From: Amaurobius ferox | Taxonomy: Eukaryota; Arthropoda; Arachnida; Araneae; Amaurobiidae | DNA length: 64,000 nucleotides | Direction: 5' to 3' | Assembly: GCA_951213105.1 (NCBI GenBank) | Contig: OX578137.1 | Location: 81,551,410-81,615,409 of the forward strand | In this document: piece after piece, positions 47,765 to 58,470 of the stretch | Layout of the letters: each line of letters starts with the position of its first letter | Position numbering within the stretch: the stretch's first letter is position 1 | Position numbers and translations under genes: made by a program | The notes under the pieces: model-generated | Told to the model about the DNA's origin: nothing | Seen by the model: the letters and a program-made list of their open reading frames with translations, nothing else | The model's database searches: none

Positions 47765-48578
47765 ATATATGATATGGGGAGCATATGACTTTCCTTGCAG
47801 ATTCATGACCACGTTCTCTTTATTCCTTCAGTAAGTCATTAAATAGTTTAATTGCACAAAATAACGGCCATAGTTATATCGAATTTGCACTTTTTTAATT
47901 CAATTTCCATTTTCATTTGGTAACTGAACTTATTTTCGAAGGTAGCGTATTAAAAATAGCGTACTAAAAGATTCCGAAAATTGCTAGCCATGGAGTGGTG
48001 TGGTTGGAGTTTTTCTTTTCGATGTCAAAAATTACATATAAAATAAGCATTTAATTGGTATGTATGAGCACAAATAGTCTTTTTTTTAAGATTTAACTAT
48101 TTTTGCGGGCCATTTGGCCATAATGGCAGGTTCATTTTTTCCAAAATCGTACTAACATCTAATTAGTACCAGGTTAATAGGTTAGTACCAGGTTATGGTT
48201 TAGCTAGAAAAAATTTGGTGAAATTTGGTCTCCCAGTTTTTCAGCTATTGTGGATACAGGCAATTTTTGTGGACCATTTCGCATAAAAGTCAGGTTCTTT
48301 TATTATGAATCGTATCAAAATCTACCCAGCACCAGGGTCAGCCAAAAGGGACTTACTACCGAATTTTAAGAAATTCGGTGAATTAATTTTTCAGCTAGAT
48401 TGGATACAAAATCTGCACAGACAAACACGCAGACACACACACAGACGTCACGCTAAAAGTATTTTTTCGTATTCCAGAGGTCCCAAAAATGTGTAGATTC
48501 GTCGAAAACTCGAGTTGCGATTTTCGTCAAAATTCCATTACTTTTCCTAAACATTACCATTTCATTGCAGGGAAAGTA
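47765..48578 (+). mobile_element. repeat family F1 copy
   Basis: Carries GCATATGACTTTCCTTGCAG at the 5' end, two ~150-bp modules (around 48095-48240 and 48250-48405), CACACACAGACGTCACGCTA and the 3' end CATTGCAGGGAAAGTAAAAA. One module has an internal duplication of AGTACCAGGTTA (near 48168-48196). Confidence 0.82.
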
Positions 48579-48654
48579 AAAATCAAAATATAAAATATTG
48601 AAATTTATATCGTATAGACAAAATCAAGAACAAAACGTTTTTAAAAAACTAAAG

Positions 48655-48858
48655 GTCTTTTATTTAACATCCTAAAAGACGAACAAAAATTTGTTATATA
48701 TATAAAGAGACCATTTTAAAATGGTCTCTGTATATATATAAACTTCCATGCTGTTACTCTCATGTAGCCACTGATGAAGGGGGTATATGCGTCCGTAGGC
48801 ACTCTGGCTGTTTTTAACAATTTTTGTACGTCTTTTAGGATGTTAAATAAAAGACTTT
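48655..48858. repeat. snap-back repeat: 41-bp inverted arms around a palindrome
   Basis: Arms 48655-48695 and about 48818-48857 are inverted repeats (GTCTTTTATTTAACATCC ... AAAAGACG), nearly identical. Inside, GAGACCATTTT (48707-48717) and AAAATGGTCTC (48718-48728) form a perfect palindrome, extended by TATATATA on both sides. The right interior has CCACTGATGAAGGGGGTATA and GGCACTCTGGCTGTTTTTAA, a phrase type often seen at ends of invertebrate retroelements. Confidence 0.8.
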
Positions 48859-48861
48859 TCG

Positions 48862-49256
48862 TTTTTAACACTTTATAACAAAGTTGAAAAGTGTTTATGT
48901 CTTTGTTCACTCTGTCTGTCTGTCTGTCTGTCTGCCCGTTAGTACGATAACTGCCGTAAAAATGACTTTATCAAAATGAAATTTTAGTATGTTGTTCAGA
49001 CGGTCTACAGGACCTATGGGAATATAAATAAATAATATCACCCAATTAGTTTTTTATTGAACCCGGGTTGAAAAAATGAAATACATTGAACCCAACGGCA
49101 CCTAATTTTTCAAACATTTTTTAAGTAAATTTAAAAATCCCAAATTGCTTCGAAATTGTTAGAAAATATTCACATCATAGAATATATAAAAAAAATTCAG
49201 TAAAATATGTTAAGTAGTTTTTTAATTAAAAATTATTTAATATAGGGAAAAAAACA
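48862..49256 (-). mobile_element. repeat family F2, 3' fragment
   Basis: Minus strand: 3' hairpin at 48864-48894 (AACACTTTTCAAC / GTTATAAAGTGTT), a (GACA)n tract (48909-48935), the CAGAC box and AACCCGGGTT (about 49060-49069). Breaks off near 49256. It directly abuts the snap-back repeat on its left. Confidence 0.8.
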
Positions 49257-49626
49257 AATTCAATTAAATTCTGACTTTGGGATATCCTCCACAAAGAAAA
49301 GAGAGATATATTATATAATAAATATATTTCCAAGTGCTTAATCAATTTGCATATAAGAGAGGCTTGACATTTTAAAATAAATTTGGCAGATAACAATTTT
49401 TCATTTTTTTAAATTTTATATAACTCTTCATGATATACTTATTTGATGGCATTTTTAATGCACTTTCCTACGTCCTAGAGAGTTAAAATTTGGTACACAG
49501 CTTAAATTTGTTGAACATTTTATTCGACAAAAATTTGATGGATCTTTAAATATAGATCATACATTTTTTTCGAAATGACCTGAAAATAATCCCGGTTCAC
49601 TTCTATAAATAATTGTTGCAATATTG
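49257..49626. other. AT-rich non-coding stretch
   Basis: Nothing recognised. Confidence 0.4.
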
Positions 49627-50040
49627 TTAAAAATTCTGATGTGGACAGCGCATGTCTTTCCCTGCAGACTCATATTCGTTCTCTTTATTTATTCAATAAT
49701 AATTTGAGTTAATCTGCCCAAAATAACAACCATAAGTATTTTAAATGACATTGAATTTACACGTTAAACTTAAATTTGGTTCTCATTTGATAGCTGGACT
49801 TATTGTCAAAGGTGGCGTAGCGAAAACGCGAAAAAACTAGAATATCTCAAGAACTGCTAGTCCTAGAGTAATGGGGTTAGTCTTGTTCTTTTGTTGTCAA
49901 AAATCACGTTTAAAATAGGAATTTAATTGATATAATTGAACATACGTAGTCTTTTATTTTTATACTAGCCGCCTTTGGCGACCAGCCTGTTCGCTACCCT
50001 TGAAAATTCTGACCGTGGCAAATTCTAACCGTGGCACACT

Positions 50041-50299
50041 CGCTGGCGCGACCTACCAGAAGGAACGACCTACCAGGAAGTGCCACCCAATTTAGACAGG
50101 AACTCAGTGGGGGAGGCATCCACAGGGACCGTACCCTCCTTCCCCTACCACCAACCACTCTGAAGGACTTACGGTCCCGCATGTTTAACGTGATCGTACT
50201 CCGCCTGAACACGGCGGCAGTTTTGGCAGTGGCGGGAATCGAACCCGGACCTACCTAGTGCAAATCCCGCGCGCTAACCACTGGGCTACCGCGCCCTCC
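50041..50299 (-). mobile_element. S1 SINE, unit 1 of array (normal 3' tail start)
   Basis: Minus strand: GCGCGGTAGCCCAGTGGTTA, GCGCGCGGGATTTGCACTAG, B box CGGGTTCGATTCC, body, then GTGGCACTTCCTGGTAGGTC, the usual S1 continuation. Overlapping open frames on both strands are spurious. Confidence 0.92.
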
Positions 50300-50544
50300 G
50301 CGACAATCTCCATAACCTTCTTTTTATTCACCCAATTTAGACCGGAACCCAGTAGGGGAGGCATCCACAGGGTCCGTACCCTCCTTCCTCTACCAACAAC
50401 CTCTCGGAAGGACTTACGGATCCACATGTTTAACGTGATCGTACTCCGCGTGAAAATGGCAGCAGTTTTGGCAGTGGCGGCAATCGAACCCTAGCCTACC
50501 GAGTGCAATTCCCGCGCGCCAACCACTGGGCTACCGCGCCCTCC
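50300..50544 (-). mobile_element. S1 SINE, unit 2 of array (245 bp)
   Basis: Same head and body, but after AAATTGGGTG the S1 tail is replaced by AATAAAAAGAAGGTTATGGA and GATTGTCGCGGAGG, which leads straight into the next head. B box variant AGGGTTCGATTGCC. Confidence 0.92.
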
Positions 50545-50789
50545 GCGACAATCTCCATAACCTTCTTTTTATTCACCCAATTTAGACCGGAACCCAGTGG
50601 GAAAGTCATCCACAGGGTGCGTACCCTCCTTCCTCTACCACCAACCTCTCGGAAGGACTTACGGACCCACATGTTTAACGTGATCGTACTCCGCGTGAAC
50701 ACGGCAGCAGTTTTGTCAGTGGAGGGAATCGAACCCGGGCCTACCAAGTGCAAATCCCGCGCTCTAACCACTGGGTTACTTCGCCCTCC
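50545..50789 (-). mobile_element. S1 SINE, unit 3 of array (245 bp)
   Basis: Head with GCGAAGTAACCCAGTGGTTA variant, B box CGGGTTCGATTCCC, body and the same AATAAAAAGAAGGTTATGGA junction. The junction motif recurs at an exact spacing of 245 bp (GAC at 50302, 50547, 50792). Confidence 0.92.
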
Positions 50790-51010
50790 GCGACATTCTC
50801 CACAACTTTCTTTTTATTCACCCAATTTAGACCGGAACCCAGTGGGAGAGGTATCCACTGGGACCGTACCCTCCTTCCCCTACCAACAACCTCTCGGAAG
50901 GACTTACGGACCCACATGTTTAATGTGATCGTACACCGCCTGAACACGGAGGCAGTTTAGGCAGTGGCGGGAATCGAACCCGGATCTACCGAGTGCGATT
51001 CCCGTGCGCT
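50790..51010 (-). mobile_element. S1 SINE, unit 4 of array (truncated head)
   Basis: Body and B box (CGGGTTCGATTCCC) are present, but the A box end is lost at GCGCACGGGAATCGC, where AT-rich minisatellite begins. Junction variant AATAAAAAGAAAGTTGTGGA. Confidence 0.88.
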
Positions 51011-51310
51011 AATTTTAATTTTATAATGACCATATGGTATTTAAAATATCCATAAAATTAAAATATCCTTCGTTCCATCACTTAAAATATCCATAAAATT
51101 GAAATGTCCATTTAAAATATCCAGAAATTCAAATATTCATTTAAAATAACCATAAATTAAAATATCCATTTAAAAAATCCATATCATTCTATGAATCATC
51201 CATATCGTTCCACCAATCCATAAATATAATAATTTCAAATACATCACCAGAATTCTATCCACCATAATTCAATCATTTAAATAATTTAAAATATCCATTT
51301 AAAATATCAT
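51011..51310. repeat. degenerate minisatellite (TAAAATATCCAT motif)
   Basis: TTAAAATATCCATAAA and variants recur about ten times over roughly 300 bp with irregular spacing. Confidence 0.85.
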
Positions 51311-52567
51311 ATAAATATAATAATTTCACCCGATGTATCTATCCAATACATATGCTAAGTTCTTAATACATTTAAAACCCGAAGCCTGGTCTCCATGGAA
51401 ACGGGGGAAAAACTACTGCGGGGGGAAAAATGTCGGGGAAGAATCGGTTCTTCGCCGAGTATTGGGCAAGAAATATAAAATCATCACGTCTTTAAAATTG
51501 CGATCCTGCAGGCAATTTTCAATATTTCTTAACCAGATTAGACTTGTAAGAATGCCAGATCTTTGGCCTTTCTAAAAATGTAAATTATTAGTCGAAATTA
51601 TGAGTAGTTTTTACGATGGAAGGATTTAAAAACAAAAGTTGGTTTTTTTGAACCGAAAGTGACTTTTGTTTTAAAATCTTTAAAAAATATTAGAAATCGA
51701 AATTGAAATTTGAAATGTATATATTTTTACTCGCAATTGTCTGCTCTTTCCGATGGTGTGATTTGTTTATTTCTACGACGTCCCGATCGTGGAGAAAAAA
51801 GTACAAAAAGGGCAAAAAACGGTCGAAATCGCATAAAACATTAAATAAATAAAAAAATAATTAGAATTTTGAAAATCGGTTTTCACGTGTCCCCTTCCCT
51901 CCCCCCCGGGTTTCCGATTGCCAAATTTCGTAGCTCTCCGACGCGCGGTCGCGAAACGTATAGTGTATAAGACAGACAGACACACACACACACAGACATT
52001 GCCTTTTATTATTTAAGATATACCGATTTTTGCCGGCCATTTCGCAGCAAAAATAGCAAATTCCTTTTTCCCGAATCGAACTAGAATAACCTACAAATGA
52101 TTTATATACAAAATTTTGTTAAATTTGGTATATAAATCTCTTGTAGATTATTGAAATAATATACACCAATTTTTGCTAAATTTGTTCCATTAGTTTTTAG
52201 CTAGAGTGGATAAAGGCAATTTCTGCGGCCATTTCGCAAAGTAGGCAGATTCTTTTATTACGAATCGTTCTATAATCTAATGAACATCAGGATTTCCCAC
52301 AAAAAACATACCTACCAAATTGTATGAAATTCGGTCCGTTAGTTTTTCAATTAGAGTGGATGTAATATCCACACAGACACACAGAAACATACACAGATAC
52401 ACCATTACACACACAGACGTTTTCCTAAAAATAGTTTTTTCGTGTTCTAGAAGTCCCAAAACGTGTAGATCCTTTGAAAATTCGAGTTCCGATCTTCGGC
52501 ACGATTCCAATACTTTGAGTACATACACTTACACACATATATTATCTGTGTATCTGTGTATTATCTG

Positions 52568-52920
52568 TGTATCTAAATTCCGTGCCTATGCAATTACAAT
52601 AGTTGTGATTTTAAATGATCCCTAAACTTTTATTATTTCTTCAACGAAACCTAATTTTGACATATGCAGAATGCAAATATCTCAAGCGATTGTAAGATGC
52701 ATTACATAAGAATTGCTAAATTTTTTCACACAAAATTATTTAGCTCTGGAGTCTGGAATATATGAATGGAATATTCATTGATTTTGCATAAAGAATCAGA
52801 TGATTTATATTTCGATACAGTTTTAAATATTTAAGTATAATAAATTACTGTAGTACTGTGATAATGTAAAAGATATCACCACTGAATATATCACATTTTA
52901 GAAATTTTTAAATGAAATAT
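52568..52920 (-). repeat. repeat family F2, internal fragment
   Basis: Minus strand similarity to the F2 interior: TTAAATGATC, AACGAAACCTAATTTT, CACAAAATTATTTAGCTC and GATTTATATTTCGAT match the copy at 33760-34010. Both ends are missing. Confidence 0.65.
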
Positions 52921-54439
52921 ACTATTAACAGAATATTACTATTAACAGAAATATTGTCATAATGTGGGTTTTCAATTTTGACATTTTGAGATATAAATCA
53001 TAGTACCTTATCAACCTAAGTTCATATCTGCTGACATATCCGTTGGGACGGAAATGAAGCCATAAAATATATCATTTTGTCATTATCAGCATTAATTAAT
53101 AAAATATTTATTATGTTACAAATCTGAATTGGATAAGATAAAATATCGTTGTTTAGGTAATGATATATTACTCCTTTGTTTTTGAAAGGAAAAAACACAA
53201 TATTTCTGTCTGCCTTTACTGTATATGATATATTTTACGACGCTGCATTCTTGAATTTGATATATATTTATATTCTTAACGAGAGCATACTAAAGTAAAA
53301 AAGTAAGTTATTAAAATGTTTTAGTAAGGTTTATGATTAATTTATTACAATTATTGGCATTTTTTAATGTTTCGCCAAACACAGTTAATACCAGTTATCG
53401 CAAATCTAAGAAACAACGATACATAATCCATATTGGACTTCATACTAATTAGTCTTACTGAAAGTTCTAAACGCATAGTATAGGTAAACTCCATTTATAA
53501 TGTCAATATATTTGTTGCATAGTTTTATATTATTATAAGAATGTTATATATATATATATATTGCTATATACATATATATATATATATAACTTCCGTTACT
53601 TACTTCGGGAGTCGGGTGGCTTCTCCTCCTACTCACTAACGCTCGCTGAGATCGCTTTGCGAGCACTTCAGTAAAAGCTGTTACGCAGACGTAATTCATT
53701 CGTTAAGGACCTTACTTTGCTAAATAACATTCACTAGCACTGGAAATCGGTTCTCAGGCTATTTCAATCCGACCGGCTCACCTGACCTCTTATGTGTGCT
53801 GTGGTCACTGATGCTCGTAAAACTCCAGACTCCGCGCATGCTACATGGATAATATTTAATAAGCAATTTATCTGTAAAGTAGGTCTTGCTGCATTCAAAA
53901 ATTGTATCAATCATTTCAGAAAGCAGTCTAAAGTATTTTAATTTTCTCGATATCCCGAGAAAAGAACGAGAAATCAACTTTTATTTTGCCATGTACTAGC
54001 ATAGCTTGAACTGGGAGTCAATATGGCCGCTATTGCTCCAACCTCTATATATAGGAGCTTTAATTTCCTCTTTGCCTGATTTCTCAAAGGAAGTATTAAA
54101 AAGTAGCATTCTCACAAGCAGCAGATATATAAAGAAAGCGAATCTCATTATTCTTTTAAACAAAATATGAAACTATTGCCGGTTAGTTTAAAGTATAAAT
54201 CATTCATATAACACGCGTATTCATTAAAATACGTTTGTCAATATTAATATATATTGAAGATAAATTAAAAAATAAATATTTTGCAAATCGGACATTTGCA
54301 AACCATTTTGAAATTTGAGTTGATTTACTTTCGTTAAAAATATCATGCATTTTAAATTATATATAGTTATTTTCGCAGGATTGCATGTAGAATTTGTATC
54401 GCGGTTTTACAATAATATTTTATTTATAAAACTGTCTTA
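52921..54439. other. AT-rich stretch with one GC-richer patch
   Basis: TA tracts lie at 53544-53588. Bases 53589-53860 are richer in G and C and contain GCTCGC / GCGAGC (53641-53672) as a hairpin. CTCTATATATAGGAGC (54041-54056) is a palindromic TATA-like sequence next to GGCCGCTATTGC. No gene is attached to it that I can see. Confidence 0.4.
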
Positions 54440-54870
54440 AAAAGAACATTTTTTTTGTAAAATTCATGGCTTCAAAAATAAACTGCGTAATTTCAGCAAA
54501 GGTGTCTTCAAAACAAATGGATTTCATAACAAACTCAATTGCTTCCTCTTTTCCATTTGTGAAAATAAAATTTATTTTGCAATATCTCATTTGTATTCTT
54601 ATAAATATTCAAAATAAAACGAACAGTATTTTTGTCTGGAAAAAGAATAGGATTAGATTTTACATAATTGATATAACTTAAAAATCTTTTAATGTAACAT
54701 TTTTAAAGGTTACATATAATTTGCTTATAATGTAAACTGCAATTTATATTTGGGATTAAATCTAAGTAGAAATGTGCCATGTTTGACAATATATATTATG
54801 AAAATGTATATCAAAATAGTTTTGGTAACATATAAATGACAAATTAAAAATCAGGATTTTTTTTTATTTG
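54440..54870 (+). repeat. dispersed repeat F6, copy two
   Basis: Shares with 58180-58400 GTGTCTTCAAAACAAATGGA, CTCTTTTCCATTTGTGAAA-like text, TTTTGCAATATCTCATTTGT and CTTATAAATATTCAAAA. The open frame 54466-54681 is not conserved in the other copies. Confidence 0.55.
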
Positions 54871-55836
54871 AAAAAAAAATGCGTTTATGTTATAATTCAA
54901 TCATTTATAAATTAAATTGAAAATAGACCATATTTCTTTTTGCAAATAAAATACGTTATAATACTTCCTTAATGTAAGATAGCAGGCATAAAATGTTAAT
55001 TACTTGAATATTTATTTATTGTGCATGTTTTCTTCAAGGAAGTATTATAAACTTATTTTCACAATCTTATCTTTATATTCGTATTTTAAACAGCGTTAGT
55101 TCTTAAAGGATGTATGATAAAGTTTCTATTTTTGTTAATAGAATACTGCTCATTAAGTTTTCTACATATGATTATATTCTTAAGTATATAATGTTTTTTC
55201 TGAATGAGTGCTTCACCCTTTTACACCTGGCGTCCATTACATTTGACATACATTTTAAGTTATTATTTCTTTTAATTCATTGACTGCTGATTATTGAAAA
55301 TTGATCCATAAATAGAGGAAAAAATTAATAGATTTGACAGTTTTGCGATTTTGGAGTTGGAAACAATTAACATGTGCGTACAGTGTGTAATCTTTGAAAA
55401 TGGCTTCATGTTCCCGTTTACAATAAATAATTCTTTTATTGCTTTATATAAAAAAATTATCTAAAAATGTGTCAGTGATTTTTTTATATAATCTATATGT
55501 TTATCTAGGCATAGAAGTTAGTTTTGTTTTATTACTAGTTGTTCCTTAGACACATAATTGTCTATTGCAATGGGTAAATAGTCCATGTGGTTGTGATTCT
55601 TTTAAACCTTTGAATTATTATTGCATTCAATTTCTAATTCATATTATGTGTTCATGTTCTTTAAAAGCAATTACAAGTTGTAAGAAAGATAAAATATTAT
55701 TTCTATATTGCAGAAAAATATATATTTCTAATATATATTTCTAAAGATTTAATGGATGTTTGGGATTCCACTACTAGTGCTGAAATCTCAGATATTGAGG
55801 AATTCGATTCTGATCATAGATATTGATAGTGTAACT
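54871..55836. other. AT-rich non-coding stretch
   Basis: Nothing recognised. Confidence 0.45.
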
Positions 55837-56630
55837 AAAAAATCTGATGTTAGCAGCACGTGACTTTCGCTGCAAACTCAAACTCATTTTCTCTTTATTT
55901 ATTTCATATTTTATTAAATTCAGTTATATTGCACAAAATAGCCCTAAATTTGCACTTTTAATTCATTTTTTTTATTTGGTAACTGGACATTTTTTAGAGG
56001 CGTCAAAACAGAAATGCGAAAAAACTGAAATATCTCGAGAACGGTTAGTCCTAGAGTAATGGGGTATCTTACGCTTTCCCTCTTTTAAAATTACGTGCAA
56101 AACAAGCATTTAATGAATACATTTGAGCATGCGAAGTATTTTATTTTAATAGTTTTAGATTTTTGCCGGCCGTAAAAAAAACGCAGATTTTTCTTTTCAG
56201 AATCATACCAAAATATAATTAGCACCAGGATATCTCACAGGTGACTTATCTACCAAATTTTGTAAATTCGTTTTTTAACTAGAGTGGACACATGAGATTT
56301 TTGAGTGTTATTTCGCAAAAAAATGTGAGTTCTTTTATCCCGAATCGTAGCAAAATATTATCAGCGCCAGCGTCACACACACGTGCCTGACCTATAAAAT
56401 TTTATGCAATTTAGTTTATTCGTTTTTTAGTTAGAGCGGTGATACATACGTTGCACAGATGCACAGATACACACACAGACGTCACGCTATAAATATTTTT
56501 TCATGTTCTAGACGTCCCAAATAGTGTAGATCCCAAATAGTGTAGATAACTCGAGTTGCGATTTTCGACACCAATCCAATACGTTCCCTATATATTACCC
56601 TATACATTACCATGTATTCCAAGGAAAGTA
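55837..56630 (+). mobile_element. repeat family F1 copy
   Basis: 5' end AATCTGATGTTAGCAGCACG, subterminal ACTTTCGCTGCAA, both modules, CACACACAGACGTCACGCTA and a 3' end in which TATATTACCC has been inserted or duplicated before TATACATTACCATGTATT, ending AAGGAAAGTAAT. A CCCAAATAGTGTAGAT phrase near 56515-56546 is tandemly repeated. Confidence 0.82.
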
Positions 56631-56750
56631 ATAACTTCGTGGAAAGTTACATTACATACAGCACAAAATTAACAGTGTTGACAAATTTTGAAGTCCAGAA
56701 ACAGCTTTTGTCAGGATACACAAGATACGCAGTCTTTCTGATATAATGCG

Positions 56751-56902
56751 AGCTAAATCAGCAACTGATGTTAGTTCATGAGAGCTGGGTCAGCAATTGA
56801 TGTTAGTTCATAAAAACTAGGTCAACAACTGATGGTAGCTCATGAGAGCTTGATCAATAATTGATGTTAGCTCATGAGAGCTATATCAGCAACTGATGTT
56901 AG
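56751..56902. repeat. 32-bp minisatellite, 4.75 units
   Basis: Units begin AGCTAAATCAGCAACTGATG and end TTAGTTCATGAG. Units start at 56751, 56783, 56815, 56847 and 56879, an exact 32-bp period with 2-6 substitutions each. Confidence 0.95.
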
Positions 56903-57404
56903 AAAAATAATGTGACTGAAGCAAGAAAAAGGGGTATACAACATCGACAGAAAAAAAAGAGGTAAATACCAAGGAAGAAGAATCAAGAGCTAGGTCACTT
57001 TGGTTAAACGGTAAAATACCAAAGTGCAAAATTAACGTCCAGCAAAGGATTCAAAGAACTTGTTTAATGAGTAAAACTATGAAAATATATGTCGTGTTAA
57101 ATTAAATGAAAGGCAAGTAACCGGTATTGCATTTTCCAAACAAATACGAAAACTAAGTTGAACAAAAATTGAAAGAACTGTCTGGTTTGGAAGGTTAAAA
57201 AGTTTCATCAACAAAGTATTTGTAAAAAACAAATATTCAGGAAACAGGAAAATAATTACCCACATAAGAAGAAGTAAACAAACTAAATTGAAATATTAAA
57301 ACATAGATTTCCAAGTAGAAAAAAAGAAAGAACAATTATCATTAATAATGGAACTTGACTGAGAAGCAACCAAGCAAAATTTAAATTTCGATTGAGATTG
57401 TTGT
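56903..57404. other. AT-rich non-coding stretch
   Basis: Nothing recognised. Confidence 0.45.
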
Positions 57405-57655
57405 TGCTGTGGTAATATCCACGTCTGTACTTTCTTTAGACAAAGGAAAACTAACCTACCCGTCGGTTTGAGGTACCCGTTTGGGAGGTTGGGAAATTGC
57501 CACATAATTTATACCGAAACCTTCTGGGGGCGGCATCTACAAGGACTGTACCTTTCTTCTTTTTGACACGGGGATAGTTTGGACTGAGCTGAAAATTTAG
57601 CTCGGGTCATCCGAGTTTGATCCCCGTGACTTAGCCACAGGGCAATCCCGCCCCA
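57405..57655 (-). mobile_element. diverged tRNA-derived SINE sharing the S1 body
   Basis: Minus strand: a head GGGATTGCCCTGTGGCTAAG with GGGGATCAAACTCGGATG as B box, different from the S1 head, then a body GTACAGTCCTTGTAGATGCC, CCCCCAGAAGGTTTCGG, TATAAATTATGTGGCAATTT that aligns with the S1 body, and a (CAACAACAA) end (plus strand TTGTTGTTGC at 57399-57408). An old or distinct subfamily. Confidence 0.7.
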
Positions 57656-58179
57656 ATCCACGCTTAATTTAGTAATTTGCATTTTATGGTGCATTTGCAC
57701 TTGACCAGTGGTAGAAATTGTTTTTGTATGTTCTATGTAAAATAATGCTGATTTCCATCTTTTTTAAAAAATAAAAGCGGCAACGCGTCTTGTGAAACTG
57801 TGTATTATTCTCCATATAACTTATGAAATATAATTAATGTAATAATTTATTTTTAGTTCATTTAGGGATATAGCTTCATTATTTAGCTTTGTTACAAAAA
57901 GAAAAAAGGTATTTATTACAAAATACCTAAAGAAACTTGTAGCACTGAATATTTGTCTTTTACAGCCCCCTGAACAAAGTCAACATTCCAGTTGACATGC
58001 ATATATTTGTTTTAAAAATTACTATTTTTTTATTTTTGTACTTTGACACATTTATTAATATCAAATTATGATATTTTTACTCACTAATTATTTTTCTTAC
58101 GCGTAGGGAAAAAAGTCGGGTCTGAATTGTTTAAAAATTGTTATTCTACTTATACAAGATCAATGACTTCGAACAATTT
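57656..58179. other. AT-rich non-coding stretch
   Basis: Nothing recognised. Confidence 0.45.
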
Positions 58180-58470
58180 TGAATAATATCTATAAATGTG
58201 TCTACAAGGCAAATGGATTTTTCAATTTACTTTTCACTCAAATCTGTTCCTCTTCCCCATTTATGAAAGTAGTATATTTTGTGAAAAAACGCAGCTGTGT
58301 TTTTATAAATATTAAAAGTATCATCAAAAATATATCTAGCAAAAGGCTCGGCTTAGATTTTGCATCATTCTATCCATAAGTTTACGTTTTGTTTTGCTGA
58401 AATACACAACTCAGCAGTTTTGACATATTAAGATCGCGGCAAAGAAAGGTACATTTTAAAAATGCAAGAG
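58180..58470 (+). repeat. dispersed repeat F6, copy three
   Basis: Contains ACACAACTCAGCAGTTTTGA then CATATTAA (58403-58431), shared with 39620-39648, and GTGTCTACAAGGCAAATGGA shared with the 54.5-kb copy. Confidence 0.6.

Larger units (their letters stand above)
49965..52018 (+). mobile_element. ~2-kb non-autonomous element inserted in F1, carrying a SINE array
   Basis: Begins CTAGCCGCCTTTGGCGACCA, where CGCC TTT GGCG forms a terminal hairpin, and ends with GACAGACAGACACACACACA, CAGACATTGCC and TTTTATTATTTAAGATA. The interior contains the S1 SINE array (50041-51010), a degenerate minisatellite (51011-51310) and unique sequence with CCTCCCCCCCGGGTTTCCG near 51898. Boundaries come from the interrupted F1 copy. 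No target duplication is evident. The layout (5' hairpin, GACA/CA tract near the 3' end) resembles F1, F2 and F4. Confidence 0.75.
49627..52517 (+). mobile_element. repeat family F1 copy split by a ~2-kb insertion
   Basis: Left piece 49627-49964 (ATTCTGATGTGGACAGCGCA, subterminal CTTTCCCTGCAG, up to ACATACGTAGTCTTTTATTT). Right piece about 52019-52517 resumes at CCGATTTTTGCCGGCCATTT, the next family bases, and continues through both modules, GACGTTTTCCTAAAAATAG and ATTCCAATACTTT, where it ends without its hairpin. The 49965-52018 block lies between. Confidence 0.82.

Noticed and set aside
50031..50960. Overlapping open frames on both strands with repeated peptides
   Set aside because: They fall in the S1 SINE array; the repeated peptides simply reflect the 245-bp monomers.
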